Below are positions 8,654 through 16,633 of a DNA stretch of 64,000 nt, one piece after another. The DNA is taken from positions 16,349-80,348 of the forward strand of contig DATJSH010000281.1 of assembly GCA_035504235.1 (NCBI GenBank). The letters run 5' to 3'. Origin of the DNA: DATARH01 sp035504235. Its GTDB lineage: Bacteria > Pseudomonadota > Alphaproteobacteria > ATCC43930 > CGMCC-115725. The notes beneath the pieces were generated by a model, which worked only from the letters and a program-made list of their open reading frames with translations, ran no database searches and was not told where the DNA came from. The stretch's first letter is position 1. Each line of letters begins with the position of its first letter. A program made the position numbers and the translations under genes.

Positions 8654-9835
8654 CTATCCGGCGCCAAGATAATTAAGGGCCGCGGCAATCCCGCCGGCTT
8701 TATGCGGCACACCGGCCTTCGCCAGCCCCATCTCGACGCCGCACAGCGTGCCGCACAGCATCAGATCGTTGAAATGCCCGAGATGGCCGATGCGGAAAAT
8801 CTTGCCGCGCAGCTTGCCGAGCCCCGTGCCGAGCGACATGTCGAACGCATCGAGGATCGTCTCGCGCAGTTTGTCGGCGTCGTGGCCGTCGGGCACCATC
8901 ACCGCGGTCAGCGAATTCGAATGCTCGCGCTCGTCCTGGCAGACCGTCTCCAGCCCCCAGCCGGCGACCGCGCGCCGGGTCGCTGCGCCGTGCCGCGCAT
9001 GGCGGGCAAAGACGTTGTCGAGCCCCTCCTCTTCGAGCAGCATCCTGAGCGCCTCGCGCAGCCCATAGAGCAGGTTGGTGCCCGGCGTGTAAGGGAAAAA
9101 CCCGGTCGTGCCGGTCTCCAGCATCGCCTGCCAATCCCAGTAGGAGCGGGTCAGCTTCGCGGCTTTCGACGCGGCGAGCGCCTTGTCCGATACCGCGTTG
9201 AAGCCGAGCCCCGGCGGCAGCATCAGCCCTTTCTGCGAGCCGCCGACCGTGACATCGACCTTCCACTCGTCGTGCCGGTAATCGATCGAGGCGAGCGAAG
9301 ATATCGTGTCGACCATCAACAGCGCCGGATGCCGCGCGCGGTCGATCGCCGTGCGCACATCATTGACCCGGCTGGTGACCCCGGTCGAAGTTTCGTTATG
9401 CACCATGCACACCGCCTTGATGCGGTGCTCGCGGTCGGCGGTCAGTTTTTCCTCGACCAGCGCCGGATCCACCCCATGCCGCCAATCGCCCGGCACGAAC
9501 TCGATATCGATGCCGAGCCGCCCGGCCATCTGCCGCCACAGCGTCGCGAACTGGCCGGTCTCGAACATCAGCACCTTGTCGCCCGGCGACAGCGTGTTGA
9601 CGAGCGCCGCCTCCCACGCGCCCGTGCCCGACGAGGGATACATGACGACCGTGCCGCCCGTCTGGAACACCCGTTTCATCCCGGCGACGACTTCCTTGCC
9701 GAGCGTGGCGAACTCGGGCCCGCGATGATCGATCGTCGGAAAGCTCATCGCGTGCAGCACGCGATCGGGCACGTTGGTCGGCCCGGGGATTTGCAGGAAA
9801 TGCCGGCCGGTATGGACGGGGGCGGTGTTTTTCAT
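8654..9835 (-). CDS. Serine--glyoxylate aminotransferase-like PLP enzyme
   Basis: 393 aa, fold-type I class V aminotransferase. The N-terminus has FLQIPGPTNVPDRVLHAM, followed by the TIDHRG substrate loop, the PLP-phosphate loop YPSSGTGAWEAAL, and the Schiff-base lysine in GGSQKGLMLPPGLGF (about residue 201). These match SgaA/AGXT-type enzymes that transfer the amino group of serine or alanine to glyoxylate. The full family length is present. A glycolate-oxidase-like FAD/Fe-S enzyme about 3 kb away suggests local glyoxylate or serine metabolism, though no operon links them. Confidence 0.9.
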   Translation of the reverse strand: MKNTAPVHTGRHFLQIPGPTNVPDRVLHAMSFPTIDHRGPEFATLGKEVVAGMKRVFQTGGTVVMYPSSGTGAWEAALVNTLSPGDKVLMFETGQFATLWRQMAGRLGIDIEFVPGDWRHGVDPALVEEKLTADREHRIKAVCMVHNETSTGVTSRVNDVRTAIDRARHPALLMVDTISSLASIDYRHDEWKVDVTVGGSQKGLMLPPGLGFNAVSDKALAASKAAKLTRSYWDWQAMLETGTTGFFPYTPGTNLLYGLREALRMLLEEEGLDNVFARHARHGAATRRAVAGWGLETVCQDEREHSNSLTAVMVPDGHDADKLRETILDAFDMSLGTGLGKLRGKIFRIGHLGHFNDLMLCGTLCGVEMGLAKAGVPHKAGGIAAALNYLGAG

Positions 9836-9910
9836 CGCGGCAAGACTCGTCGCTGGGTCGCGCGCAGTGTGGCGACGAACGACGAAGCCGACAAGCGGCT
9901 TGGCGGAGAC

Positions 9911-10192
9911 CTAGTCGGCGGCTCCGGCCGAGATCGCCATCCCGCGGAGCTGGTCGCGCTCAAACGGCGTGGCGCGGCGAACGACCGGCGAATATCGCTT
10001 GAAGGCGAGCGAGAAGCGGTGCGCCTGGGCCGCGTAATCGAACGAGATGCGATAGATGAGCCCGTCGATCCTCCGGCCGCTTAAGGTGAAAACCGATGGC
10101 GCGCAATGGTTCGCATCGAGCCAGTCGCGCAGTTCGGAAAACCACGTCGACAACGGCATGTTGGCCGGCTTTTCGATCTCGACAAGCAGCAT
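9911..10192 (-). CDS. Hypothetical protein, 93 aa
   Basis: Small soluble protein beginning MLLVEIEKPANMPLSTWF. It has mixed alpha/beta character and a basic, aromatic mid-region (RISFDYAAQAHRFSLAFKR). No family recognised. An alternative start at 10231 would add 13 residues; the ATG at 10192 is preceded by ACAGG at short spacing and looks more natural. It lies between the Crp-like regulator at 10305 and the aminotransferase, on the same strand, separated from the regulator by 112 bp. Coding character is plausible but not proven. Confidence 0.5.
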   Translation of the reverse strand: MLLVEIEKPANMPLSTWFSELRDWLDANHCAPSVFTLSGRRIDGLIYRISFDYAAQAHRFSLAFKRYSPVVRRATPFERDQLRGMAISAGAAD

Positions 10193-10304
10193 ACGGCCTG
10201 TTCCCCAACAGGTTGGCGTGGCCACCAACAAACGAACATCGCCATTTGCTCAAAAAATAATCTGTCCGCCTGCGGGCAGAGTTACAATTTGTTTCCAAAT
10301 AGTT

Positions 10305-11003
10305 CTAAAGCAGCCGCTCCACCCGCTGCTTGTCCAGGCGGTAGCATTCGCAGGCCGTCTTTTCCAGGCCGGCGCGGTCGATGATCGTGATCTCGCCGCG
10401 GCGATAGCGGATCAATCCGCTGCGCTGCAATTCGCCCGCCGCCTCGCTGACGCCGGAGCGCCGGACCCCAAGCATCGCGGCGAGAAATTCCTGCGTCAGC
10501 GGCAGCACGTTGGAACCGATCCGATCGCTCGCCATCAACAACCATCGCGCGCTGCGCTGCTCGACCGAATGCAACCGGTTGCAGCCCGCGGTCTGCGCGC
10601 TCAGGTTCAGCAAATCCTCGATGAACCGCAGCAGGGCGGCGCGGATGCGCGCGTTGTTTTCGAATGCCGACTTGCAGGCGACCGCGGTTATCCTGAACGC
10701 CGTGCCGGCCAGTTGCATGATGACCTGCTGGGCTGAGACGCGTCCGCCGAGCAGCGCGGTCCCGCCGATCAGCCCTTCCGACCCCACCATGCCGACCTCG
10801 CTGCTGGTGCCGTCCTCCATGATGGTCAGCATCGAGGCCAGTCCCTCATCGATAAAGTAGATGTGGTCGAGGGTCGCGCCGACTTCGTAAACGACCTGGT
10901 ATTTAGCAAGGCTGACAGACTGAAGATCGTCGACAAGCTCGGCGAGGTCGGCGGGGGACATTGATAAAAGCAGACGGTTTCTTATTCTCTGCGGCAATGC
11001 CAT
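10305..11003 (-). CDS. Crp/Fnr family transcriptional regulator (copy 1)
   Basis: 232 aa. An N-terminal cyclic-nucleotide-binding-like beta-roll (YEVGATLDHIYFIDEGLASM, then EVGMVGSEGLIGG) is followed by a dimer helix and a C-terminal winged helix with recognition region LAAMLGVRRSGVSEA. The Fnr cysteine set is absent, and I do not see the Crp phosphate-binding RxS motif in the usual place, so the effector is unknown. The ATG at 11003 is preceded by GGGGGA at good spacing. Its closest relative is the adjacent gene at 11202: the C-terminal 109 residues differ at only about eight positions, while the sensor domains have diverged. Confidence 0.93.
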   Translation of the reverse strand: MALPQRIRNRLLLSMSPADLAELVDDLQSVSLAKYQVVYEVGATLDHIYFIDEGLASMLTIMEDGTSSEVGMVGSEGLIGGTALLGGRVSAQQVIMQLAGTAFRITAVACKSAFENNARIRAALLRFIEDLLNLSAQTAGCNRLHSVEQRSARWLLMASDRIGSNVLPLTQEFLAAMLGVRRSGVSEAAGELQRSGLIRYRRGEITIIDRAGLEKTACECYRLDKQRVERLL

Positions 11004-11201
11004 TCGTATCCCCCGGGCGCCTCTTGATCGGGCAGGCAGATGCCTGGGGCAATCTACTGGAAGTGACGCATGCCGATAGTCCGGTAGCGGACGGATAAGG
11101 AAAAAAGAAGCGAACGAGACCAAAGAGTTGAGGCCTGCGCGCGATTGCCGGCAGCGGACGGAGCGGCGCGATGCGGGGCGCCCATTCACGCAGCGCCGAT
11201 A

Positions 11202-11903
11202 CTACAGCAGCCTTTCCACCCGCCGCTTATCGAGGCGGTAGCATTCGCAGGCGGTTTTTTCGAGGCCCGCGCGATCGATGATCGTAATGGCGCCGCGACG
11301 ATAGCGGACGAGGCCAGAGCGTTGCAGCTCGCTCATCGCCTCGCTCACGCCCGAGCGCCGGACGCCCAGCATCGCCGCGAGAAACTCCTGCGTGAGCGGC
11401 AGCAGGTTGGAGCCGATTCGGTCGCTCGCCATCAACAGCCACCGCGCGCTGCGCTGCTCGACCGAATGCAGGCGGTTGCAGCCGGCGGTTTGCGAACTGA
11501 GGTTCAGCAAATCCTCAATAAAGCGCAGCACCACCCGGCGGACGCCGGCGCTGTGGTCGAAGACGCTCTTGCAATGCTTCGCGGCAATGTGATGGCCGCG
11601 TCCGGGAAGCTGCATGACGACATGCTGGGCCGATATTTGTCCGCCGAGCAGCGCCGAGGCGCCGACCAGGCCTTCCGGCCCGACCATGCCGACCTCGCTA
11701 CTGGCGCCGTCTTCCATCGTGGTCAGCACGGACGCCAAACCTTCCTCGATGAAATAGACGTGATCGAGCGGCGCGCCGACCTCGTAAAGCACCTGCTTTT
11801 TCGGCAGGGCAATGGGCTCCAGATGATCGATGAGTTGCGCCAGGTCTTCCGGAGAAAGCCCGGCGAGCAAACGATTTTTGGTGGGTTGGATGGGTAGGTT
11901 CAT
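11202..11903 (-). CDS. Crp/Fnr family transcriptional regulator (copy 2)
   Basis: 233 aa with the same architecture as the neighbour at 10305: beta-roll sensor (YEVGAPLDHVYFIEEGLASV), long helix, and winged helix with LAAMLGVRRSGVSEA. The two HTH domains share the recognition helix exactly, so they should bind the same or nearly the same sites, whereas sensor-domain surface residues differ (for example PGRGHHIAAKHCKS versus AGTAFRITAVACKS). It lies 198 bp upstream of copy 1 on the same strand. The two may be co-transcribed, or each may have its own promoter. Confidence 0.93.
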   Translation of the reverse strand: MNLPIQPTKNRLLAGLSPEDLAQLIDHLEPIALPKKQVLYEVGAPLDHVYFIEEGLASVLTTMEDGASSEVGMVGPEGLVGASALLGGQISAQHVVMQLPGRGHHIAAKHCKSVFDHSAGVRRVVLRFIEDLLNLSSQTAGCNRLHSVEQRSARWLLMASDRIGSNLLPLTQEFLAAMLGVRRSGVSEAMSELQRSGLVRYRRGAITIIDRAGLEKTACECYRLDKRRVERLL

Positions 11904-12029
11904 CGGCCTTGGCCCTCCCTCGGAGGGTGTTTGTTTCTGGGGTCGCCGCGCGCTGCTCCCGGCCGCGCCGCTAACCTATGCTAAGTTGAAAGACGGAGTG
12001 TCCGGTGGGAGCGCAAGTTCAAAAACGCG

Positions 12030-12051
12030 AACGATTCCAAGAAGGATCGTT
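12030..12051. promoter_or_regulatory. Short inverted repeat upstream of the Crp/Fnr pair
   Basis: AACGATTC (12030-12037) can pair with GGATCGTT (12044-12051), with one T-G wobble, across a six-base spacer. It lies about 130 bp upstream of the start of Crp-like copy 2, in the otherwise empty space between that gene and the cupin gene. Position and size would suit an operator, possibly autoregulatory, but there is only this one copy as evidence. Confidence 0.3.
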
Positions 12052-12076
12052 CCAACCATAACGGTAACTTTTGGTA

Positions 12077-12475
12077 TCAGAGTGTAGCCGGCCAAGCCCC
12101 TTTTGCCGCAATTGCCTCGCCGTCGCCGGGCCAAGGCGGCATCGTCACCGCGACGATTTGCAGCGGCCCGCCGCCGTCGTTGCGGAACTGGAACGAGGTG
12201 TCGACCGGGACGGTCAGCGAGACACCCGGCGCGAGCGCGACCTCCTCCTCGCCGATGTCCCGCTTGCGCCAGAGCCGGCCTCGTCCGGCGACGACAAACC
12301 AGATCTCCTCGACCGTGCGGTGCTCGACCGGCCGCGACACGGCCCCTGGCGGCAAGGTGAACGAAATCATGCTGCCGCGGCCCGTCGCGCAGAGCACCCG
12401 GACGGTCGATCCATCGGGTGCGCTGACCACCGGCGCGGTGGCGATTTCTTGCGTGCTCCAGGGCGTTAAGGCCAT
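12077..12475 (-). CDS. Cupin domain-containing protein
   Basis: 132 aa single cupin barrel. Motif 1 reads PPGAVSRPVEHRTVEEIWFVVAG, which retains one His plus Glu residues rather than the full HxH, and the second motif lies around VPVDTSFQFRNDGGGPL. It may bind a metal or a small molecule. The start at MALTPWSTQE is chosen because the in-frame extension upstream to 12517 runs into the repeat sequence. It is divergent from the FAD/Fe-S oxidoreductase gene, with 117 bp between them. Substrate unknown. Confidence 0.78.
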   Translation of the reverse strand: MALTPWSTQEIATAPVVSAPDGSTVRVLCATGRGSMISFTLPPGAVSRPVEHRTVEEIWFVVAGRGRLWRKRDIGEEEVALAPGVSLTVPVDTSFQFRNDGGGPLQIVAVTMPPWPGDGEAIAAKGAWPATL

Positions 12476-12494
12476 ATCATCCTCGCTTCTTGCA

Positions 12495-12566
12495 TCCCGG
12501 CGAAGGCCGGGACCCATGCTTCGGCCGTTCGAGCGGAGGCAAGATGGGCCCCGGCCTACGCCGGGG
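12495..12566. repeat. Two short hairpin repeats between divergent genes
   Basis: The first palindrome is TCCCGGC-gaag-GCCGGGA (12495-12512) and the second CCCCGGC-ctac-GCCGGGG (12549-12566). The cores are related (CCGGC/GCCGG with a tetraloop), as in dispersed alphaproteobacterial extragenic palindromes of the 'cccggcgaaggccggga' type. They fill most of the 117-bp space between the cupin and oxidoreductase genes and so lie in both 5' leaders. Confidence 0.75.
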
Positions 12567-12592
12567 TGGTTTGCTGATCAAGGCGCCGTATC

Positions 12593-15505
12593 ATGCCTCT
12601 CGACAATCCGCCCTCCTCGCGTCTCGAAACCCGCCTCAAGCGCGAGATCAAGGGCGATGTCATGTTCGACCCCTTCACGCGCGGCCGTTATTCGACGGAT
12701 GCCTCGATCTATCAGATCGAGCCCTTGGGCGTCGTCGTTGCGCGCGACAAGGACGACATCGCCGCGGCGATCCAGATCGCCCGCGAAGAGGGCGTGCCGG
12801 TGCTGCCGCGCGGCGGCGGCACCTCGCAATGCGGCCAGACGGTCAACCGCGCGCTGGTTGTCGAGTGCAGCAAATACATGCAAGGCGTGGGCGAGGTCGA
12901 CACCGGGACGCGCCGCGTCAAGGTCCAGCCCGGCGTCGTCATGGAGCGGCTCAACGCGCGGCTGCGTCAGCACAAACTCTGGTTCCCGGTCGATGTCTCG
13001 ACCGGCGACCGCGCGACGATCGGCGGCATGACCGCCAACAATTCCTGCGGCGCGCGCTCGATCCGGTACGGCAACATGGTGCACAACGTGCGCGCCATCG
13101 ACGCGATCCTCGCCGACGGGACGCAAGCCCATTTCGGCGAAGTCCCCAGCAATCTCGGCCCAAATGGACCTAACGGGGACGTCGAGCCGGAGCGCTACCG
13201 CAATCTCGTCAGCGACATGCGCGCGCTGCACCGCCGCGAGGCCGACGAGATCGACGCCCGCATCCCCAAGCTGTTGCGCAAGGTCGGCGGCTACAACATC
13301 GACATGCTCGCGCCCAAGGGACCTGACTCGGGCCACAACATGGCCAACCTGCTGGTCGGCAGCGAAGGCACCCTCGCCTTCTTCACCGGGATCGAATTGG
13401 ACCTTCAGCCGATCCCGCCGCACCGCGTGCTCGGCATCTGCCATTTCCCGACCTTCTACGCGGCAATGGACGCGACCCGGCACATCGTCGAGCTCGGCCC
13501 CGCGGCGGTCGAGCTGGTCGACCGGACGATGATCGAGCTGGCGCGCGACATCCCGATGTTCCGCGCCACGGTCGAGCGATTTGTGCAAGGCGAGCCCGAC
13601 GCGATCCTCTTGACCGAATTCGCCGGTCCCGACGCCGACGACAATCTCCGCCGCTTGCGCCAACTCGTCGAGCTGATGGGCGATCTCGGCTTTCCCGGCG
13701 CGGTCATCGAGGCGACCGACCCCGCCTTTCAGAGCGCGGTGTGGAACGTGCGCAAAGAAGGCCTCAACATAATGATGTCGATGAAGGGCGACGGGAAACC
13801 GGTCTCCTTTATCGAGGATTGCGCCGTTCGGCTCGAAGACCTCGCCGAATACACCGATCGGCTCACCCAGGTCTTCCACAAGCACGGCACCAACGGCACC
13901 TGGTACGCGCACGCCTCGGTCGGCACCTTGCATGTGCGGCCGGTGCTCAACCTCAAGCAGGAGCTTGAGGTCAAGAAGATGCGCGAGATCGCGGAGGAAG
14001 CCTTCGCGATGGTGCGCGAATACAAGGGCTCGCATTCGGGCGAGCACGGCGACGGCATCGTCCGCTCGGAATTTCTCGAGCCAATGTACGGCCCCCGCAT
14101 CGTCCGCGCCTTCGAGGAGGTGAAGGAAAAGTTCGATCCCTACGGGCTTTTCAACCCCGGCAAAATCGTCCGTCCGCCCAAGATGGACGACCGCAGCCTG
14201 ATGCGGTTCAAGCCCGGCTATACCCAGGCGCCGGTCGAGACGGTATTCGACTGGTCGGAATGGGGCGGTTTCGCCAGCGCCGCCGAGATGTGCAACAACA
14301 ACGGCGCCTGCCGCAAATCGGATCCCGGCGTGATGTGCCCGTCGTATCGGGCGACCGGCGACGAGCAGCATCTGACCCGCGGCCGCGCCAACACGCTGCG
14401 CCTCGCGCTCTCGGGGCAGCTCGGACCGGACGCGCTGACCTCGGACGCCATGGCCGAGACCATGTCGCTTTGCGTGTCGTGCAAAGGCTGCCGCCGCGAA
14501 TGCCCGACCGGCGTCGACATGGCGAAGATGAAGCTCGAATTTTTGGCGCAATACAGGAAGCGCCACAAGCTGACCCTGCGCGACCGGCTCATCGCCTACC
14601 TGCCGCGCTACGCGCCGCTCGCCGTTCGCCTTGCCGGCCTGCTGAACCTGCGCAAGCCTGGGGCGACGCTGGCCGCGCTCGGCGAAAAATTTCTGGGCTT
14701 CAGCGCCAAGCGCCCGCTGCCCCGCTGGTCGTCGCGCCCCTATCGCGGCGCGAGCCCCACGGACGCCGGCCCAGAGGTCGTGCTGTTGGTCGACACCTTC
14801 AACCGCTATTTCGAACCGGAGAACGCCCGCGCCGCCGAGCGCGTGCTGACCCGCGCCGGCTACAAGGTCACGACCCCCGATCTGAGTGCCGGCCGCCCGC
14901 TGTGCTGCGGCCGCACATTTCTCGCCGCCGGCCTCATCGACGAAGCCAAAGCCGAGGCGCGCCGCACGATCGCCGCCCTCAAGGCCGCCGTCGCCGCCGG
15001 CAACCCGATCGTCGGTCTCGAACCCTCGTGCCTGCTGACCCTGCGCGACGAGTACCCCGCGCTGCTGCCTGGCGAAGATACCAAGGCGCTCGCCGCGCAT
15101 GCCCAGCTTTTCGAGGAATTCGTTGAAGCTGAAACCAAGGCCGGCCGGTTCAACCTGCTCTTCAGGGCGATGCCGGGCAAAACCGCGCTCTTACACGGCC
15201 ATTGCCATCAGAAAGCGTTCGGCACCGCGGCGGCCGCCGCCGACGCGCTAAGGCTGATCCCAGAACTCGCCGTCGAGACCTTCGATTCGACCTGCTGCGG
15301 GATGGCCGGCGCCTTCGGCTACGAGGCGGAGCACCACGAGATGTCATTGAAGATCGGCGAATTGGGCGTGCTGCCGAAGATGCGCGCCGCCGCCCCCGGC
15401 ACCCTGCTCGCCGCCTGCGGCACTTCCTGCCGCCACCAGATCGCCGACGGCGCCCAGCGCGAGGCGCGCCACATCGTCCGCATCCTCGACGAGGCATCGC
15501 GCTGA
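12593..15505 (+). CDS. FAD-binding oxidase / Fe-S fusion protein (D-2-hydroxyacid dehydrogenase, YdiJ/glycolate oxidase type)
   Basis: 970 aa. An N-terminal PCMH FAD-binding domain contains the LPRGGGTSQCGQT phosphate loop and the GGMTANNSCGARS segment. It is followed by the FAD-oxidase C-terminal cap with GEHGDG. From about residue 565 come ferredoxin-like clusters (CNNNGAC with a later MCP, and CVSCKGCRRECP near 626), then two Cys-rich CCG-type modules (LCCGRT near 770 and CCGMAGAFGYE near 900). This GlcD-plus-GlcF or YdiJ layout oxidises D-lactate, glycolate or another D-2-hydroxyacid and passes electrons to quinone or a carrier. The start has AAGG upstream. With the nearby aminotransferase, glycolate to glyoxylate to glycine is an attractive but unproven route. 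Confidence 0.9.
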   Translation: MPLDNPPSSRLETRLKREIKGDVMFDPFTRGRYSTDASIYQIEPLGVVVARDKDDIAAAIQIAREEGVPVLPRGGGTSQCGQTVNRALVVECSKYMQGVGEVDTGTRRVKVQPGVVMERLNARLRQHKLWFPVDVSTGDRATIGGMTANNSCGARSIRYGNMVHNVRAIDAILADGTQAHFGEVPSNLGPNGPNGDVEPERYRNLVSDMRALHRREADEIDARIPKLLRKVGGYNIDMLAPKGPDSGHNMANLLVGSEGTLAFFTGIELDLQPIPPHRVLGICHFPTFYAAMDATRHIVELGPAAVELVDRTMIELARDIPMFRATVERFVQGEPDAILLTEFAGPDADDNLRRLRQLVELMGDLGFPGAVIEATDPAFQSAVWNVRKEGLNIMMSMKGDGKPVSFIEDCAVRLEDLAEYTDRLTQVFHKHGTNGTWYAHASVGTLHVRPVLNLKQELEVKKMREIAEEAFAMVREYKGSHSGEHGDGIVRSEFLEPMYGPRIVRAFEEVKEKFDPYGLFNPGKIVRPPKMDDRSLMRFKPGYTQAPVETVFDWSEWGGFASAAEMCNNNGACRKSDPGVMCPSYRATGDEQHLTRGRANTLRLALSGQLGPDALTSDAMAETMSLCVSCKGCRRECPTGVDMAKMKLEFLAQYRKRHKLTLRDRLIAYLPRYAPLAVRLAGLLNLRKPGATLAALGEKFLGFSAKRPLPRWSSRPYRGASPTDAGPEVVLLVDTFNRYFEPENARAAERVLTRAGYKVTTPDLSAGRPLCCGRTFLAAGLIDEAKAEARRTIAALKAAVAAGNPIVGLEPSCLLTLRDEYPALLPGEDTKALAAHAQLFEEFVEAETKAGRFNLLFRAMPGKTALLHGHCHQKAFGTAAAAADALRLIPELAVETFDSTCCGMAGAFGYEAEHHEMSLKIGELGVLPKMRAAAPGTLLAACGTSCRHQIADGAQREARHIVRILDEASR

Positions 15506-15540
15506 GCTAGTCCAACCCCGCTTGTGGGAGGGCGGCAGAA

Positions 15541-15966
15541 TCAATACGCCTTCCCGGTCGGATAGGTGTCGAACGCCGGCACCGCCGGGTCCATGTGATC
15601 CCAGGGCTGCGCGCTCTTGGTGAAGATGTTGGCGTCCGGCTTGAACCAGCCCGAATCGTCGAACGTCGTCACCCGTAGCCCGACCATATCGGGCCGGGTG
15701 GATACCTGGACGTAGAGCGGCGTTCCGCAATCGCCGCAAAACACGCGGCTGATCTCGTTCCCGGCGTCGGATTTGGCGATGTAGGTCTTCGGCGCTCCCT
15801 TGGTGATGCGGAACTGGTCGGAAGGCAGCCGCACCGCTGACACATGCGCCGCACCGCTCGCCCGTTGGCAATCGCGGCAATGACATTGCAGCGAGAAGAG
15901 CGGCTCGCCGCCCGCTTCGTAGCGCACCGCGCCGCACAGGCACCCGCCTGCCCTAACCTCGGTCAT
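15541..15966 (-). CDS. GFA family (CENP-V/glutathione-dependent formaldehyde-activating type) protein
   Basis: 141 aa zinc-binding protein. The Cys pattern GGCLCGAVRYE, CHCRDCQRASG and FCGDCGTPL is the complete signature of the GFA fold. The ATG at 15966 is chosen because it has a near-perfect GGGAGG ribosome site; the longer frame to 16074 runs into the divergent gene. Most GFA proteins of this size have no proven activity, and formaldehyde processing should not be assumed. It shares a 62-bp intergenic space with the divergent DUF924 gene. Confidence 0.88.
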   Translation of the reverse strand: MTEVRAGGCLCGAVRYEAGGEPLFSLQCHCRDCQRASGAAHVSAVRLPSDQFRITKGAPKTYIAKSDAGNEISRVFCGDCGTPLYVQVSTRPDMVGLRVTTFDDSGWFKPDANIFTKSAQPWDHMDPAVPAFDTYPTGKAY

Positions 15967-16028
15967 GACAGCCCTCCCGATAAGCCGATAGGATATGTCG
16001 CGGAAAAAGAATAGCGGCGGAACGACCC

Positions 16029-16622
16029 ATGCACGAGCGGGCGCGGGCGATGCTCGATTTCTGGTTCGGCGCACCCGGTGATCCGGGGCGCGAACAGCAT
16101 CGCCCGATCTGGTTCAACGGCTCCCCGGAGTTTGACGCGGAGGTGCGGCGCCATTTCCTCGTCGATTACGAAGCAGCCGTCGCGGGCCACTTTGCCGATT
16201 GGGAAAGCGAGCCGGAATCGGCGTTGGCATTGCTGCTGCTGCTCGACCAGGTGCCGCGCAACATCTTCCGCGACACGCCGCGCGCCTACGACACCGACTC
16301 CGCCGCCTGCGTGGTCGCGGACCGCGCGCTCGCTCGCCGTTTCGACCAGGCGGTGCCGGCGGCGTGGCGCATCTTCTTCTATATGCCGCTGCACCACAGT
16401 GAGGACTTGGCCAAGCAACGCCGTTCGGTCGCGTTGTTCGCCGCCCTGCCCGGCGACCGCGGCAGCGGCGGTCTGCGCCGCTACGGCGAGGCCTATGTCG
16501 ACGTCATCGCGCGTTTCGGCCGCTTCCCGCATCGCAATGTCATCCTCGGCCGGGAATCGACGGAAGCCGAGACCGCCTTCCTCGCCGAATGCGACCTCCG
16601 CCGCCAACAAGCACAGAAATAA
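16029..16622 (+). CDS. DUF924 family protein
   Basis: 197 aa, all-helical. Family marks are the N-terminal DFWFGAPGDP, IWFNGSPEFDAEVR, the LLLLDQVPRNIFR segment, AFDTD-like RAYDTDSAA, FFYMPLHHSED and a C-terminal RFGRFPHRN. Length and motif order are complete for DUF924 (TPR-like fold); no biochemical role is established. It ends 11 bp before the ATG of the alpha/beta hydrolase gene, so the two are probably co-transcribed. Confidence 0.85.
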   Translation: MHERARAMLDFWFGAPGDPGREQHRPIWFNGSPEFDAEVRRHFLVDYEAAVAGHFADWESEPESALALLLLLDQVPRNIFRDTPRAYDTDSAACVVADRALARRFDQAVPAAWRIFFYMPLHHSEDLAKQRRSVALFAALPGDRGSGGLRRYGEAYVDVIARFGRFPHRNVILGRESTEAETAFLAECDLRRQQAQK

Positions 16623-16633
16623 CGGGGCATCCC

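Noticed and set aside
12578..15100. Open frame of about 840 codons on the minus strand opposite the FAD/Fe-S oxidoreductase
   Set aside because: The plus strand has FAD, Fe-S and CCG motifs; the minus frame has no recognisable fold and an atypical residue mix.
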